From: Spirosoma oryzae
GTDB lineage: Bacteria > Bacteroidota > Bacteroidia > Cytophagales > Spirosomataceae
Direction of reading: 5' to 3'
NCBI RefSeq assembly: GCF_003002825.1
Contig: NZ_PVTE01000013.1
Span: 1-64,000 of the forward strand
Length of the DNA stretch: 64,000 nt
Part shown: one piece after another, positions 8,775 to 17,790 of the stretch
Layout of the letters: the number at the start of each line of letters is the position of its first letter
Numbering within the stretch: position 1 is the stretch's first letter
Notes under the pieces: generated by a model
What the model was told of the DNA's origin: nothing
What the model saw: the letters and a program-made list of their open reading frames with translations, nothing else
Databases searched by the model: none
Made by a program: the position numbers and the translations under genes

Positions 8775-10161
8775 ATGCGAACAACTGCTCAATAAAATCC
8801 GGTCTGTCGCCCCAGTAGAGGTGAACGTAGGACGCGAACGTGTTCTGAACGCGATATAGCTTTGTCTCGACCGGCATGCCTTTGGCATTGCTGATCGACG
8901 CGATGGAGGATAGGGGAGCCGGCTCGGTTAAGCTGGAATAGTGAAACTCGTGGCCATTGAGGCTGAACCCCTCTAAGCCGTTACCCTGCCAGTCGACGGT
9001 GCGGTAGCCCAGCGTCAGTTTTGCGGCCTGCATCGACGTCGTCATTGCCAGTACCCCCGCCATCGGCCAGGCTGTTCCGGACCGGGTCAGGCGGGATTGA
9101 ACCTGAATGGACTGGCTCAGGTACATCAGCCCACCACATTCGGCATAGGTCAGGCCACCCGACAGGCAGTAATCGCGGATGCTGGTGCGCATGGATTCGT
9201 TCCGGCTCAGTTGCTGCGCGTACAGCTCGGGGTAACCGCCAGGCAGGTACAGGAAATCCGTATCGGGCAAAACCGTGTCGTGCAGCGGGCTGAAAAACGT
9301 GACGGTACCAAACTGAGCCAGCCGGTCGATATTTTGCTGGTAGGTGAACAGAAAGGCTTCGTCCCGTGCTACGCTGATCCGGCGCGTCGACTGCCCGGAG
9401 ACAGACACATCGACTGGTGCTGAAATGGGTCTGGGGGACTGCGTGGCGGTTAGTAGCCGGTCGAGGTCGACGGTTTTGGGCAACTCGTCGGCGATGGCCT
9501 GAATGATCTGTTCGTAGTCGGTTTCGGCCGACAGGTGTAGGCCCAGATGCCGCGACGGAATGGCAAAGCGGGGATTGCTGGGTAGGTAGCCCAGCGGTTC
9601 AACGCCCACATCGGCGCAGGCATCGGCCAGAAACCGGTAATGCGATTCCGACCCGACATTATTAAAAATAGCCCCGACCAGCCGGATACCCGCGTAAAAA
9701 TTCTTGAAGCCGTAGAGCAGCGGAGCCACTGAATAGGCCATCGCTCTCGCGTTGACAACCAGTATGACAGGGATGTCCAGCAATTCCGCCACGGCCGCGC
9801 TGCTACCCTGCATCCGGTCCGCCCCGTCGAACAACCCCATCACCCCCTCCGTAATCGCGACGTCAGCCCCCTGCACGTACCGCCCGTACGACGACCGAAC
9901 GTGCTCCGGCGACGCCATGAACAGATCGAGATTGATGCCGGGCGACGCTTCACTGGTCGACACCTCGCTGGGCGGCATCCCGTTGGGTCTACGGGCTGCT
10001 GTGGCGTGGTGCTGCGTATCGATGTAGTCGGGTCCACATTTGAACGGCTGCACCCGTAAGCCCCGGTTGGCCAGCGCACGCAGTAGCCCCAGCGTGAGTG
10101 TCGTCTTGCCGGAACCGCTGGACGGTGCCGCTATGAGGAATTGGGAAAAGCGTTCAGCCAT
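8728..10161 (-). CDS. cobB: cobyrinate/hydrogenobyrinate a,c-diamide synthase
   Basis: A 477-residue CobB/CbiA protein that amidates carboxylates a and c of the corrin macrocycle using ATP and glutamine. The start MAERFSQFLIAAPSSGSGKTT places the dethiobiotin-synthetase-like P-loop at residues 13-20; 47 upstream in-frame codons lie in the leader and are excluded. The C-terminal class I glutaminase-like half shows the nucleophile Cys in TYAECGGLMYLSQ and a late His in NGHEFHYS. The final residues (about VETQYLASQHPDGH) are encoded by the dispersed gagacgcaa repeat. First gene after a B12 riboswitch, followed by cobN, so B12 should repress it. Confidence 0.92.
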   Translation of the reverse strand: MAERFSQFLIAAPSSGSGKTTLTLGLLRALANRGLRVQPFKCGPDYIDTQHHATAARRPNGMPPSEVSTSEASPGINLDLFMASPEHVRSSYGRYVQGADVAITEGVMGLFDGADRMQGSSAAVAELLDIPVILVVNARAMAYSVAPLLYGFKNFYAGIRLVGAIFNNVGSESHYRFLADACADVGVEPLGYLPSNPRFAIPSRHLGLHLSAETDYEQIIQAIADELPKTVDLDRLLTATQSPRPISAPVDVSVSGQSTRRISVARDEAFLFTYQQNIDRLAQFGTVTFFSPLHDTVLPDTDFLYLPGGYPELYAQQLSRNESMRTSIRDYCLSGGLTYAECGGLMYLSQSIQVQSRLTRSGTAWPMAGVLAMTTSMQAAKLTLGYRTVDWQGNGLEGFSLNGHEFHYSSLTEPAPLSSIASISNAKGMPVETKLYRVQNTFASYVHLYWGDRPDFIEQLFAFVETQYLASQHPDGH

Positions 10162-10344
10162 ACGTAAGTGGGTTGAGTCGTGAGCAGACCAACGGCCGAA
10201 TCGGTATTTCCGCAAGCTGGCAGTGTAGAAGAGGAGGTTGGTCGACAGGTATATACACTGCCGTTCGTGCTGATACCATACCGGTAAATCAGCCTGTACC
10301 AAACCCGACCCAGCTTCAAACCGCGAAAGCGTTGTCGTCTCGAA

Positions 10345-10515
10345 ACGGGCAGGTCTCCTGACTTGAACCGTCGCTGCCGGCCTTCCCGATCCGGTAGATC
10401 AGTGGAGATTGATGAGCAGCGACTTGATGCGTTCGTACAGTTGCGCGACAGTTCGGGCTTTTAACCCGATTCCCTTTTCACCACCCGTAGGGTGGCACCT
10501 GTTTCGGTTGGAAGA
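10345..10515 (-). ncRNA. cobalamin riboswitch (leftward, cobB-cobN)
   Basis: Read on the minus strand the region has the conserved blocks of the B12 aptamer in order: GAAACAGGTGCC, AAAAGGGAAT, a GAACTGTCGCGCAACTGTA segment and the B12-box-like AGTCAGGAGACCTGCC (plus-strand 10347-10363). It ends about 185 nt upstream of the cobB start, leaving space for an expression platform in the leader. Edges are approximate. Confidence 0.88.
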
Positions 10516-10541
10516 AATGACGTCGAAACGTTAATCGATGA

Positions 10542-10549
10542 CAAAGGTA
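10542..10549 (-). promoter_or_regulatory. -7 promoter element for cobB riboswitch transcript
   Basis: TACCTTTG on the minus strand matches the Bacteroidota -7 consensus TAnnTTTG and sits just ahead of the first aptamer block. No convincing TTTG -33 element is seen at the expected spacing. Confidence 0.5.
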
Positions 10550-10563
10550 AGGCAGAAACCCCT

Positions 10564-10571
10564 TACTTTTG
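10564..10571 (+). promoter_or_regulatory. -7 promoter element for transporter riboswitch transcript
   Basis: TACTTTTG matches TAnnTTTG, directly ahead of the rightward aptamer and only 15 nt from the oppositely directed -7 element. The -33 position is poor. Confidence 0.5.
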
Positions 10572-10579
10572 CCCCCGTT

Positions 10580-10785
10580 TGCTGGTGTCCTTCCGATGCG
10601 AAGGACTTAAAAGGGAATCCGTCGCCCCGCCGATGCGGAGTTAATCGGAGCAGTTCCCGCTGCTGTATAGTTCTAGTAGAAGCTGTTCAATCAAACCGCT
10701 TCTCAACCAGGCGCTGACAACTCGCCACTGTTCCGGTCGGAATGGGAAGGCGTCAGCGCTGAACGAGCCAGAAGACCTGCCGCGA
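10580..10785 (+). ncRNA. cobalamin riboswitch (rightward, metal transporter and TonB receptor)
   Basis: Conserved aptamer blocks in order: a short stem ending in ACTTAAAAGGGAATCC, GGAGCAGTTCCCGCTGCTGTATAG, CGCCACTG-like (tcgccactgttccgg), and the B12 box GCCAGAAGACCTGCC (10767-10781). A GC-rich hairpin candidate, the likely expression platform, follows before the transporter start at 10912. Edges are approximate. Confidence 0.88.
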
Positions 10786-10911
10786 ACATCATAACCGGGT
10801 TGCTTTCGGGAAGAAAAGCGGCAGGAAAGTCAACGGATGCGCCGGTTCGGTGCCGTCCGGGCTTTTTTCGTGCGCAGTTCCTACCGGGTAGCCCATCAAC
10901 CCGTTGCGCAC

Positions 10912-11559
10912 ATGGTCAATCCGTTACTCCTCGATTCCTTACTGCTGGGCGTTCAGCACTCCTTCGAACCCGATCACATGGCCGCCGTATCGGTACTGGC
11001 GTCCGAAAAAGAACGCGCTGGAAGCCGGCATTTGTGGCGGGTCATCTGGCGGTCGTCGCACTGGGCGCTGGGGCATTCGTTTACGCTCATTCTCTTTGCC
11101 TGCTTCATTCTGCTGCTCAAGTCAGCCCTGTCGCTCAACATTGCCGAGCAAGTCGAACTGGCCGTTGGGCCGCTGATGATCTGGCTGGGTATCGTCGCGA
11201 TCCGGCGCAACCACCAGCAGACCCATGAACACGCTCATCCGCATAACCCACCGGCTGCGACAGTCAGTCGGTCGTTCTGGGTCGGAATGGTGCATGGCCT
11301 GGCCGGGACGGGTGGTGCCTGTACCGTCGCGCTGACGCTGGCGGCCCGCGATGCGTCGACCGCCGTCTGGATCATCATTTTGCAAAGCGCCGGGATCATC
11401 GTCGCCATGACGCTCTACGGTTGCCTACTGGCGTTTTCGCTGACGAAAGTGGTCGACCGCTGGCGGACGGCGGTGCGGGTGATCAACTACGCTGTCGGCA
11501 TCTTTTCCATCGGTATCGGGCTACTCACGCTGTGGGAAGTGGTTCAGTCGTACCGGTAA
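10912..11559 (+). CDS. NiCoT-like nickel/cobalt transporter, B12-riboswitch controlled
   Basis: About 215 residues, polytopic with around six hydrophobic segments. The signature GVQHSFEPDHMAAV resembles the Hx4DH motif in helix II of NiCoT permeases (HoxN/NixA), and a second HGLAGTGGA block follows a His-rich loop (HQQTHEHAHPH). Start chosen at the ATG at 10912, just before the first hydrophobic segment; an upstream ATG at 10837 would place a charged extension inside the riboswitch leader. Location right after a cobalamin riboswitch makes Co2+ uptake for B12 synthesis the probable role. Related UreH/SulE-type transporters are possible alternatives. Confidence 0.8.
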   Translation: MVNPLLLDSLLLGVQHSFEPDHMAAVSVLASEKERAGSRHLWRVIWRSSHWALGHSFTLILFACFILLLKSALSLNIAEQVELAVGPLMIWLGIVAIRRNHQQTHEHAHPHNPPAATVSRSFWVGMVHGLAGTGGACTVALTLAARDASTAVWIIILQSAGIIVAMTLYGCLLAFSLTKVVDRWRTAVRVINYAVGIFSIGIGLLTLWEVVQSYR

Positions 11560-11575
11560 TTACATTTTGCATCTC

Positions 11576-11668
11576 TTTCTGTCATCCCGACGACAGGAGG
11601 GATCTTCGGGAAAGGATAATTTCTCAATCTATTACGGAAGATCCCTCCTGTCGTCGGGATGACAGAAA
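11576..11668. repeat. perfect 32-bp inverted repeat
   Basis: Arms 11576-11607 and 11637-11668 are exact reverse complements around a 29-nt loop; the core reads gtcatcccgacgacaggagg. It fills the gap between transporter and receptor genes and could act as an attenuator or mRNA stabiliser as well as being a dispersed repeat. The next gene is in the same direction, so full termination would uncouple it. Confidence 0.75.
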
Positions 11669-11707
11669 CACTATCAATCATTTACCAATCAATTTAATAC
11701 AACCTAC

Positions 11708-13936
11708 GTGACGAATTTTTTCCGTCGATGCGCCCGGTTGGGTGCGCCTGTTTCTTCATCACCAATCCTGCCAGTACGAACTGGCGCAACGCTGGTAACC
11801 CTGTCGCTGATGGCCGTGTCGGCCTACGGGCAAACACCTGACTCACTTCGCAATCGCGACCTGACCGAAGTCGTCGTGACGGCGACCCGCTCCGATAGTC
11901 GGCGCGAGCTGGTGCCGCAGCAAATCGACGTACTCACCCGCCACGACATCGCGCAGACGCAGGCGTTCGACGTGACTGACCTGGTGAAAAAGCTGGCGGC
12001 TGTCAATGTCATTCAGTACCCCAGTCTGTCGTCGGGGGTGGGTATTCGGGGTTTTCGGCCGCAGTTTTCCGGCCTGAACCAGCGTACGCTGCTGCTCATC
12101 GACGGCCGGCCGGCCGGTGCAACCAACCTCTCGACCATCGGCCTGAACAACGTCGAGCGGGTAGAGGTGTTGAAAGGACCGGCGTCGGCTTTGTACGGCT
12201 CGCAGGCGATGGGGGGCGTTATCAACGTCATTACCCGCCGGTCGCGTGGGCCGATTCGCGGCAATGCCTTTGCGGAGTACGGTTCGTTCCAGACGTATCA
12301 GGCGGGCGGTAACGTCGGCGGTAATCTGACAAAGCGACTCGATTTCGATGCGTCGCTGAGTTACTTTAAGCGGGCGCAGGACTACAAATTGGGCAGCGGT
12401 AACCTGTTCCGCGACTGGCTCGGTGGCGATCAGGCGGTAAAGAATTATACTAACAAACCAGCGGAAACGGTCGATGATCGTAAAGACGACGGCCTGACCC
12501 GCCCAAACACGAAACTGACGTACTACTCGGGGGCGCTGCGGCTGGGCTACCAACTGGGAGCTAACTGGCGTGTCGACATGCGGGGCGAAAAATTCAGCGC
12601 GAAAGACGTCGAATCACCGGGCGACATTACGTATGGTACTACGCAGTCGAGCCTGAAAGATGCCGATCGGCAGGCGGCTGAAGTCGCGCTGAGTGGCCAA
12701 CTGGGGGCGCATAAGCCGGTGCTGCGCGTGTTCGCGTCGGGCGAAAACAGTTTTTTCAAAACGACCAACGTATCGGGCAAACCCGTTACGCCCTACCAGT
12801 CGTCGACGACCGAAAACCGCTGGCAGGGCATTCAGCTGAAAGACAACTGGCAGATTGGGCGTCATTCGCTAACCATCGGCTACGACTACCTGGATGCCAG
12901 CACGAGCAGCCGTGCCTGGACCGACGCGACGACCGAACGGGCACCAACTTCGCCGAACTACGCCATCCGCTCGTCGGCCGTCTACGCACAGGGGCAACTG
13001 CGGTTCGGCAATGATCGGCTGATTCTGCAACCGGGTGTACGCTACGACAACATCACCTTCGACGTTCGCGAAACGCCACTACTGACGACCTACAAAGGCG
13101 GTAAATCGACTACGCCTTTCGTCAGTCCCAGCCTGGGAGCGGTCGTTCGGGTAGCCCCCGACCTGCGGCTGACGGGTACGGTGGGCCGTGCATTCGTAAC
13201 GCCCGACGCCTTCAACGTAGCCGGATATTCAGAAGTGCGGACCTCGGCGGGGCGCATCACCATCACGACCGGTAACCCGAATATCCGTAATGAAAACAGC
13301 GTTAGTTACGATGCCGGTTTGCACTACAGCCGTCCCACGAGCGGGTTTAGCGCGGGCGTGACTTACTTCCACACGAACGTAACCGACCGGATTGCCCGCA
13401 TCATCACGCAGGTGAACGAGCGGCAGACGAACGGCGATATTATCGTGGCGCGGGCGACCTACGTCAACGCGGCCGATTCGCAGATCAGCGGGATCGAGTC
13501 GGAAGCCGCCTATGATTTCGGCGCGCTGGCGGCTTATCGTTACTCGCTGAAACTATTCGCCAACGCGACCAATATGATTCGGTACAGCGAGACCGTCGTT
13601 GGAACCGACGGGGCCGTGACGGAGCGCGACATCATGAACGTCGCGAACATGAATCTGAACGCCGGGCTGGATTACGATTCATTTAAAGGCTTTCGGGCGC
13701 GGCTGTTGGGACGGTACGTCGGTCACCGCAAAGACACCGACTTCACCGATGCGGCCAACCCCGAAATCGAATATCCAGTTTATCTGGTGCTCGACGCAAG
13801 TGCCTCCTACACGCTGGCAAAGCAACACACGCTTACGCTACAGGTAACGAACCTGACCGACGAGAACTACTACGAAAAGCGGGGCTACAACCTGCCCGGC
13901 CGCTCGTTCTTCGTCCGGTATACTTTTTCGTTCTAA
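11708..13936 (+). CDS. TonB-dependent outer-membrane receptor, BtuB-like
   Basis: About 742 residues from a GTG start (11708); the next in-frame ATG is at codon 35 within the signal peptide (SLMAVSAYGQ), so the exact start is uncertain. A TonB-box-like DLTEVVVTATRS is followed by a plug domain (LVKKLAAVNVIQY...GVGIRGF, VEVLKGPASALYGSQAMGGVINVITRR) and a 22-strand-type barrel ending in the aromatic FFVRYTFSF. Its position downstream of a B12 riboswitch and cobalt transporter suggests uptake of cobalamin or a related corrinoid, though BtuB-like receptors can also take siderophores. Confidence 0.88.
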   Translation: MTNFFRRCARLGAPVSSSPILPVRTGATLVTLSLMAVSAYGQTPDSLRNRDLTEVVVTATRSDSRRELVPQQIDVLTRHDIAQTQAFDVTDLVKKLAAVNVIQYPSLSSGVGIRGFRPQFSGLNQRTLLLIDGRPAGATNLSTIGLNNVERVEVLKGPASALYGSQAMGGVINVITRRSRGPIRGNAFAEYGSFQTYQAGGNVGGNLTKRLDFDASLSYFKRAQDYKLGSGNLFRDWLGGDQAVKNYTNKPAETVDDRKDDGLTRPNTKLTYYSGALRLGYQLGANWRVDMRGEKFSAKDVESPGDITYGTTQSSLKDADRQAAEVALSGQLGAHKPVLRVFASGENSFFKTTNVSGKPVTPYQSSTTENRWQGIQLKDNWQIGRHSLTIGYDYLDASTSSRAWTDATTERAPTSPNYAIRSSAVYAQGQLRFGNDRLILQPGVRYDNITFDVRETPLLTTYKGGKSTTPFVSPSLGAVVRVAPDLRLTGTVGRAFVTPDAFNVAGYSEVRTSAGRITITTGNPNIRNENSVSYDAGLHYSRPTSGFSAGVTYFHTNVTDRIARIITQVNERQTNGDIIVARATYVNAADSQISGIESEAAYDFGALAAYRYSLKLFANATNMIRYSETVVGTDGAVTERDIMNVANMNLNAGLDYDSFKGFRARLLGRYVGHRKDTDFTDAANPEIEYPVYLVLDASASYTLAKQHTLTLQVTNLTDENYYEKRGYNLPGRSFFVRYTFSF

Positions 13937-13958
13937 CTGCGCCAGCACCACTAATTGC

Positions 13959-13993
13959 CAAAGCCGCTATTGTTCTACCCAATAGCGGCTTTG
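13959..13993 (+). terminator. stem-loop terminator after TonB receptor
   Basis: A 14-bp perfect stem caaagccgctattg/caatagcggctttg with a 7-nt loop lies 23 nt after the receptor stop. Confidence 0.7.
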
Positions 13994-14081
13994 CTGCTGT
14001 ATATGAATGCGTTCCCCCAACGCAAGTAAGGAACAGCTACCGAATAAATTCAGTTACTTTGTCAGTACTTAGTAGCTACGT

Positions 14082-14318
14082 ATGACACACACAATCACGA
14101 TAGAAACCCATAATCAGGACGATCTGCTACTCTTTCGGGTGCTGGCCGAACGGCTGGGACTACGGTTGCAGGAAACGCATGAAACGGAGGCTACAGGTGA
14201 GTCCGACGCATTACAGATGCTAAATAATATCGACTGGCAGAGTGACGAGACGGGCGACGAGCTAAACACGATGCTTCGACATGCCCGGTCTTTAGGCGCT
14301 CGTGACGTGCAACTATGA
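14082..14318 (+). CDS. small antitoxin of VapBC-type pair
   Basis: A 78-residue acidic protein whose stop overlaps the next start (ATGA). The N-terminus MTHTITIETHNQDDLLLFRVLAERLGL is a strand-helix unit often seen in PIN-toxin antitoxins of this phylum; the family itself was not recognised. The call rests on size and coupling to a PIN toxin. Confidence 0.7.
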   Translation: MTHTITIETHNQDDLLLFRVLAERLGLRLQETHETEATGESDALQMLNNIDWQSDETGDELNTMLRHARSLGARDVQL

Positions 14319-14728
14319 CGCACTATTTGCTCGACACAAACATCTGCGTTCATGCGCTGAAAAATGAATTCGGTATCCGGCAAATCATCGCTGAAACAGG
14401 CATACAGCGGTGTTTTCTGTCGCAAATTACTATTGCCGAATTGCTGTTCGGCGTCGAAAACAGCGCTCCGGAACGACGCTCGCATAACCGCCAGAACCTT
14501 GAACAATTTCAGGATATATTTAGCGGCCGAATTCTCGGCATCGATCGGGCATTAGCTGAGTACGCCCGTCAGAAAGTAATGCTCCGGCGTATGGGGCGTC
14601 CGGTAGATGATTTTGACCTGTTAATCGGTGCTACTGCTGTAGTGCATGACCTGCTATTGGTGACGCGTAATACGCGTCACTTTGCCGACATGAGCGGTAT
14701 ACAACTGGTGAATTGGATTGATGGTTAG
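14315..14728 (+). CDS. VapC-family PIN-domain toxin
   Basis: A 137-residue PIN domain with MTHYLLDTNICVHALK (first Asp at residue 7), ITIAELLFGVE (Glu), DDFDLLIGATAVVHDLLLVTRNTRHF (C-terminal Asp cluster). All expected acidic residues and the terminal VTRNTRHF motif are present, so the nuclease should be intact. Coupled by ATGA to the antitoxin gene. Unlike the pair at 0.4-1.1 kb, its C-terminus looks normal. Confidence 0.9.
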   Translation: MTHYLLDTNICVHALKNEFGIRQIIAETGIQRCFLSQITIAELLFGVENSAPERRSHNRQNLEQFQDIFSGRILGIDRALAEYARQKVMLRRMGRPVDDFDLLIGATAVVHDLLLVTRNTRHFADMSGIQLVNWIDG

Positions 14729-14833
14729 GCTACGCATTATGCGTTGGTGATCAGGTTCCGCCAATCAAAAACGAATAAACGAACGGGGGATGCTTACTTT
14801 TGTGTTGGTCAACTGACAGACCACTAAACCAGC

Positions 14834-16087
14834 ATGAACCTCAACACAACACAAACGACTACCGGCATTCTCACGCTGCTGACCGGCCTTACGCTAACCC
14901 TGACGGCCTGCGGACAAAGCAACACCAACACGACACAGGCATCGGCCGGGGGTGGCTTGCCATCGGTCGAAACGAAAGAACCTAATTCGCCAGCTTACAA
15001 GCCAGCCTTTGCGGGACAGACGCGCGTCGCGGGCGTTAAAACGGCGATGACGTACGAAGGGAAAGTTCTGACCGAGTCGCTTAAAAATCCGTGGGGTATT
15101 ACCAGTCTGCCCGACGGTCGGTTGCTGATTACCGAACGTGAAGGTACCATGCGAATCGCAACGGCAGATGGTAAGGTAAGCGCCCCGATTACGGGTGTAC
15201 CGAAAGTAAACGCGGGCGGACAGGGTGGTCTGCTCGGTGTTCGGGTCGATCCTGATTTTGCGACCAACCGGATGGTGTACTGGGTATTCTCCGAAGCCCG
15301 CCCCGACGGAAACCTGACGGCTGTTGCCAAAGGCAAGCTGTCGACCGATGAGAAAACGATTCAGAATCCGGCCGTCATCTATCGCGCCACGCCCGCTTAC
15401 AATGGCACGCTGCACTACGGTGGCCGTATCGTCTTCGACAAAAGCGGCAATGTCGTAATCAGCACCGGCGAACGGTCGGACCTGGTTACGCGTCCGCAGG
15501 CACAGTCGCTCAACTCAGGGCTTGGTAAAGTGATTCGGATCACGAAAGACGGGCAACCCGCGCCCGGTAACCCGTTCCTGGGGCAACAGGGTGTCCGGCC
15601 GGAACTGTATTCGTACGGTCACCGTAACGTGCAGGGGCTGGCGTTCAACCCCACGACGGGTGATCTGTGGGAGGATGAATTCGGGCCACGCGGGGGCGAT
15701 GAAGTCAACCGCGTATTGCCCGGCAAAAACTACGGCTGGCCGACGATTACGTACGGTATCGAATACGCTGGTCCGAAAGTAGGCGAGGGGATTCAGCAGA
15801 AAGACGGACTGGAGCAACCCGTGTATTACTGGGACCCCAGCGTATCGCCCAGTGGCATGACGTTTTACACGAGCGATGTCATGCCCGAGTGGAAAAACAA
15901 CCTGTTTGTTGGGGCGCTGAGCGGCATGCACATCGCCCGGCTGGTGATCGAGAACAACAAAGTCGTTGGTGAAGAACGACTGCTGGCCGATCAGTATCAG
16001 CGGTTCCGCGACCTGACACAAGGGAACGACGGAGCCATCTACGCCATTACCGATCAGGGGCGGCTTTACCGCATCGCTAAAAAATAA
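14834..16087 (+). CDS. PQQ-dependent sugar dehydrogenase, exported lipoprotein
   Basis: A 417-residue protein with lipoprotein signal (TLTLTAC, lipobox Cys at about residue 26). It has the features of the soluble aldose sugar dehydrogenase (YliI/Asd) six-bladed propeller: PWGITSLPDGRLLITEREG, GGQGGLLGVRVDPDF, a YGHRNVQGLAFNP motif and LWEDEFGPRGGDEVN, which include the general-base His and Ca/PQQ-binding residues of the family. It oxidises aldoses in the periplasm or at the outer membrane with PQQ. No pqq biosynthesis genes are in the window. Monocistronic, ending in a terminator shared with the convergent gene. Confidence 0.9.
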   Translation: MNLNTTQTTTGILTLLTGLTLTLTACGQSNTNTTQASAGGGLPSVETKEPNSPAYKPAFAGQTRVAGVKTAMTYEGKVLTESLKNPWGITSLPDGRLLITEREGTMRIATADGKVSAPITGVPKVNAGGQGGLLGVRVDPDFATNRMVYWVFSEARPDGNLTAVAKGKLSTDEKTIQNPAVIYRATPAYNGTLHYGGRIVFDKSGNVVISTGERSDLVTRPQAQSLNSGLGKVIRITKDGQPAPGNPFLGQQGVRPELYSYGHRNVQGLAFNPTTGDLWEDEFGPRGGDEVNRVLPGKNYGWPTITYGIEYAGPKVGEGIQQKDGLEQPVYYWDPSVSPSGMTFYTSDVMPEWKNNLFVGALSGMHIARLVIENNKVVGEERLLADQYQRFRDLTQGNDGAIYAITDQGRLYRIAKK

Positions 16088-16120
16088 AACGCCGGCACGG
16101 GCCGACGTTTCAGAATCACG

Positions 16121-16150
16121 AAAGACCGGTGGCTAGGGCTACCGGTCTTT
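16121..16150. terminator. bidirectional stem-loop terminator
   Basis: 10-bp perfect stem aaagaccggt/accggtcttt with a 10-nt loop and a following T-run lies between the convergent sugar dehydrogenase and the small secreted protein; it overlaps the last codons of the latter. Confidence 0.7.
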
Positions 16151-16426
16151 CTTTTTGGACTGCTTCTTCACCGGACCATAGTCGGCGCGGGCACCCCGTG
16201 TGGGCTGGCTGGTAGCGCCCGAAGCGGGCGTACCCATCGTGGGCGATGAGCGAACCTGATTCGTGGCCGATACCGATGCGGGCGCGGGGGCCGGGCGTGG
16301 GTCGTTGCGGGTACTGGTCGGTTGGGCTTGCTTTTCGGCGCGTTGGCTGCCCGATACGGTCGCCTGGGAATAGCCGAGCGTTACGGTCATTGCCACTAGT
16401 AGGGCGGTGCTTACTACAATTTTCAT
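16139..16426 (-). CDS. small exported Pro/Ser/Thr-rich protein
   Basis: A 95-residue protein with a clear signal peptide (MKIVVSTALLVAMTVTLGYSQ, predicted cleavage after about residue 20). The mature part is low-complexity, rich in Ala, Pro, Ser and Thr, and ends in a basic KKQSKKKDR tail. No family recognised. Convergent with the sugar dehydrogenase. Confidence 0.65.
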   Translation of the reverse strand: MKIVVSTALLVAMTVTLGYSQATVSGSQRAEKQAQPTSTRNDPRPAPAPASVSATNQVRSSPTMGTPASGATSQPTRGARADYGPVKKQSKKKDR

Positions 16427-16775
16427 AACGTTTGCTAATTTACTGGGTGTTGAAAATGCTTCGTCGGAGGGGATAACTGCGCGTCGAAGCAGATGGATTG
16501 TCAGGATACAACTATTTCAGGAGCGGGCTACGAAACCGATGGGTGGCGGGATCATCGTCTCAGTAAAATGAGAGCGTTCGGATGCGTCGGCTAACGACCT
16601 CAGACAGCTGGCGAAGGCCACTCACCCGCTGGTTAAAACGCACCTGACCGTGTTGCGGCAGGTGAGAAAGTCGATGCAAACGGGGTGAGCGTCTGTCCGT
16701 GACGTATAGCTCAGAATGCAGTAGAAGCAGGCCGTTACTGACTTCTGCTCAAGGAATACGCAACAAGCAAACACA
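16427..16775. other. 349-bp intergenic gap, nothing recognised
   Basis: Gap between divergent genes; it should hold the promoters of both, but no clear TAnnTTTG element with proper spacing, repeat or RNA was recognised. Confidence 0.5.
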
Positions 16776-17399
16776 ATGGTAAAACGCACACTACTGCTGG
16801 CACTGGGGCTGGCCGGACTGCTGACAATGCCCGCTTACAAGTCAGACACGCACAAAGAGAAGTGGGTCAGCCTGTTCGATGGGAAGACACTGACCGGCTG
16901 GAAAGCGGCCGAAAATCCGGCTACGTTCAGTGTTCAGGACGGTGCCATTGTCGTGGCCGGACCACGGGCCCATCTGTTCTACGAAGGGCCGGTCAACAAT
17001 CACGAGTTCAAAAATTTCGAGTGGAAGGCCGACATCAAAACCTTGCCCGGCTCGAACTCGGGTATGTTCATCCACACGGCTTATCAGGAAAACGGCTGGC
17101 CGAAACAGGGCTACGAAATCCAGGTCAATCAGACTCATACCGACTGGCGCAAAACGGGTAGTGTCTATGGCCTACAGGACGTAAAAGAGACGTTTGTGAA
17201 AGACGGCGAATGGTACAACGAACGCATTGTCGTGCGGGGTAAAACCATTCAGATCCTGATTAACGACAAGGTAATCAACACCTACACTGAGCCGGAAAAT
17301 ACCGACAAGGCGGGCAGCGGGACCATTGCCATACAGGGCCACGACCCCAAAAGCACGGTCTACTACAAAAACATCGAAATAATGCCCCTACCAAACTGA
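16776..17399 (+). CDS. 3-keto-disaccharide hydrolase domain (DUF1080) protein
   Basis: A 207-residue exported protein. After the signal peptide comes the typical opening EKWVSLFDGKTLTGWK, then FEWKADIKTLPGSNSGMFIHTAYQ, GYEIQVNQTH and a terminal IAIQGHDPKSTVYYKNIEI, all hallmarks of the concanavalin-like DUF1080 domain. Members hydrolyse 3-keto-glycosides made by sugar dehydrogenases; the nearby PQQ sugar dehydrogenase makes a link tempting but unproven. Alone in its transcript and followed by a dispersed hairpin repeat. Confidence 0.88.
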   Translation: MVKRTLLLALGLAGLLTMPAYKSDTHKEKWVSLFDGKTLTGWKAAENPATFSVQDGAIVVAGPRAHLFYEGPVNNHEFKNFEWKADIKTLPGSNSGMFIHTAYQENGWPKQGYEIQVNQTHTDWRKTGSVYGLQDVKETFVKDGEWYNERIVVRGKTIQILINDKVINTYTEPENTDKAGSGTIAIQGHDPKSTVYYKNIEIMPLPN

Positions 17400-17400
17400 G

Positions 17401-17474
17401 AATAGACAGGATTACAGGATTGGCAGGATTTTGTGAGAGAAAGAAAACCTGTCAATCCTGTAATCCTGTCTATT
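17401..17474. repeat. gacaggattacaggatt hairpin repeat
   Basis: Arms at 17401-17430 and 17446-17474 are near-perfect inverted copies of the gacaggattacaggatt repeat. Further copies lie at about 19822, 52902, 58084 and 58151. As a hairpin directly behind a stop codon it may double as a terminator. Confidence 0.75.
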
Positions 17475-17532
17475 CAATGAAAACGGAACGGCGGCTGCGT
17501 GGTTAGGGTAGTATCACCTGACTAATCAGCGT

Positions 17533-17790
17533 ATGCGCAGCGAACGGGAAACGAAATTACTGACGAAATTCTGGGTAAAGGGCGGGGTTGGTGCCATGTT
17601 CGTGGGTAGCGGGCTATCCGTTGTGCTGCACGGCTGGGGACTCCGGCAAGGAAACGAAGACAACTGGTTCTGGGTCAGCACGGGCGGTTTCTCCCTGATT
17701 ATGACCGGCCTTCGATTGATCGGCGACGCTAACCGCCACCGAACCATGGTCGACGTATTGCAGGAACTCGACAAACGCGAACAAATGTAG
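17533..17790 (+). CDS. small two-TM membrane protein, unknown
   Basis: An 85-residue protein with two hydrophobic segments (about residues 16-33 and 45-62) separated by a short polar turn (RQGNEDN) and a charged C-terminus. No family recognised. Codon use looks like its neighbours and it lacks an obvious overlapping real gene, which supports its being coding. The stop lies inside the gagacgcaa repeat that follows. Confidence 0.6.
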   Translation: MRSERETKLLTKFWVKGGVGAMFVGSGLSVVLHGWGLRQGNEDNWFWVSTGGFSLIMTGLRLIGDANRHRTMVDVLQELDKREQM

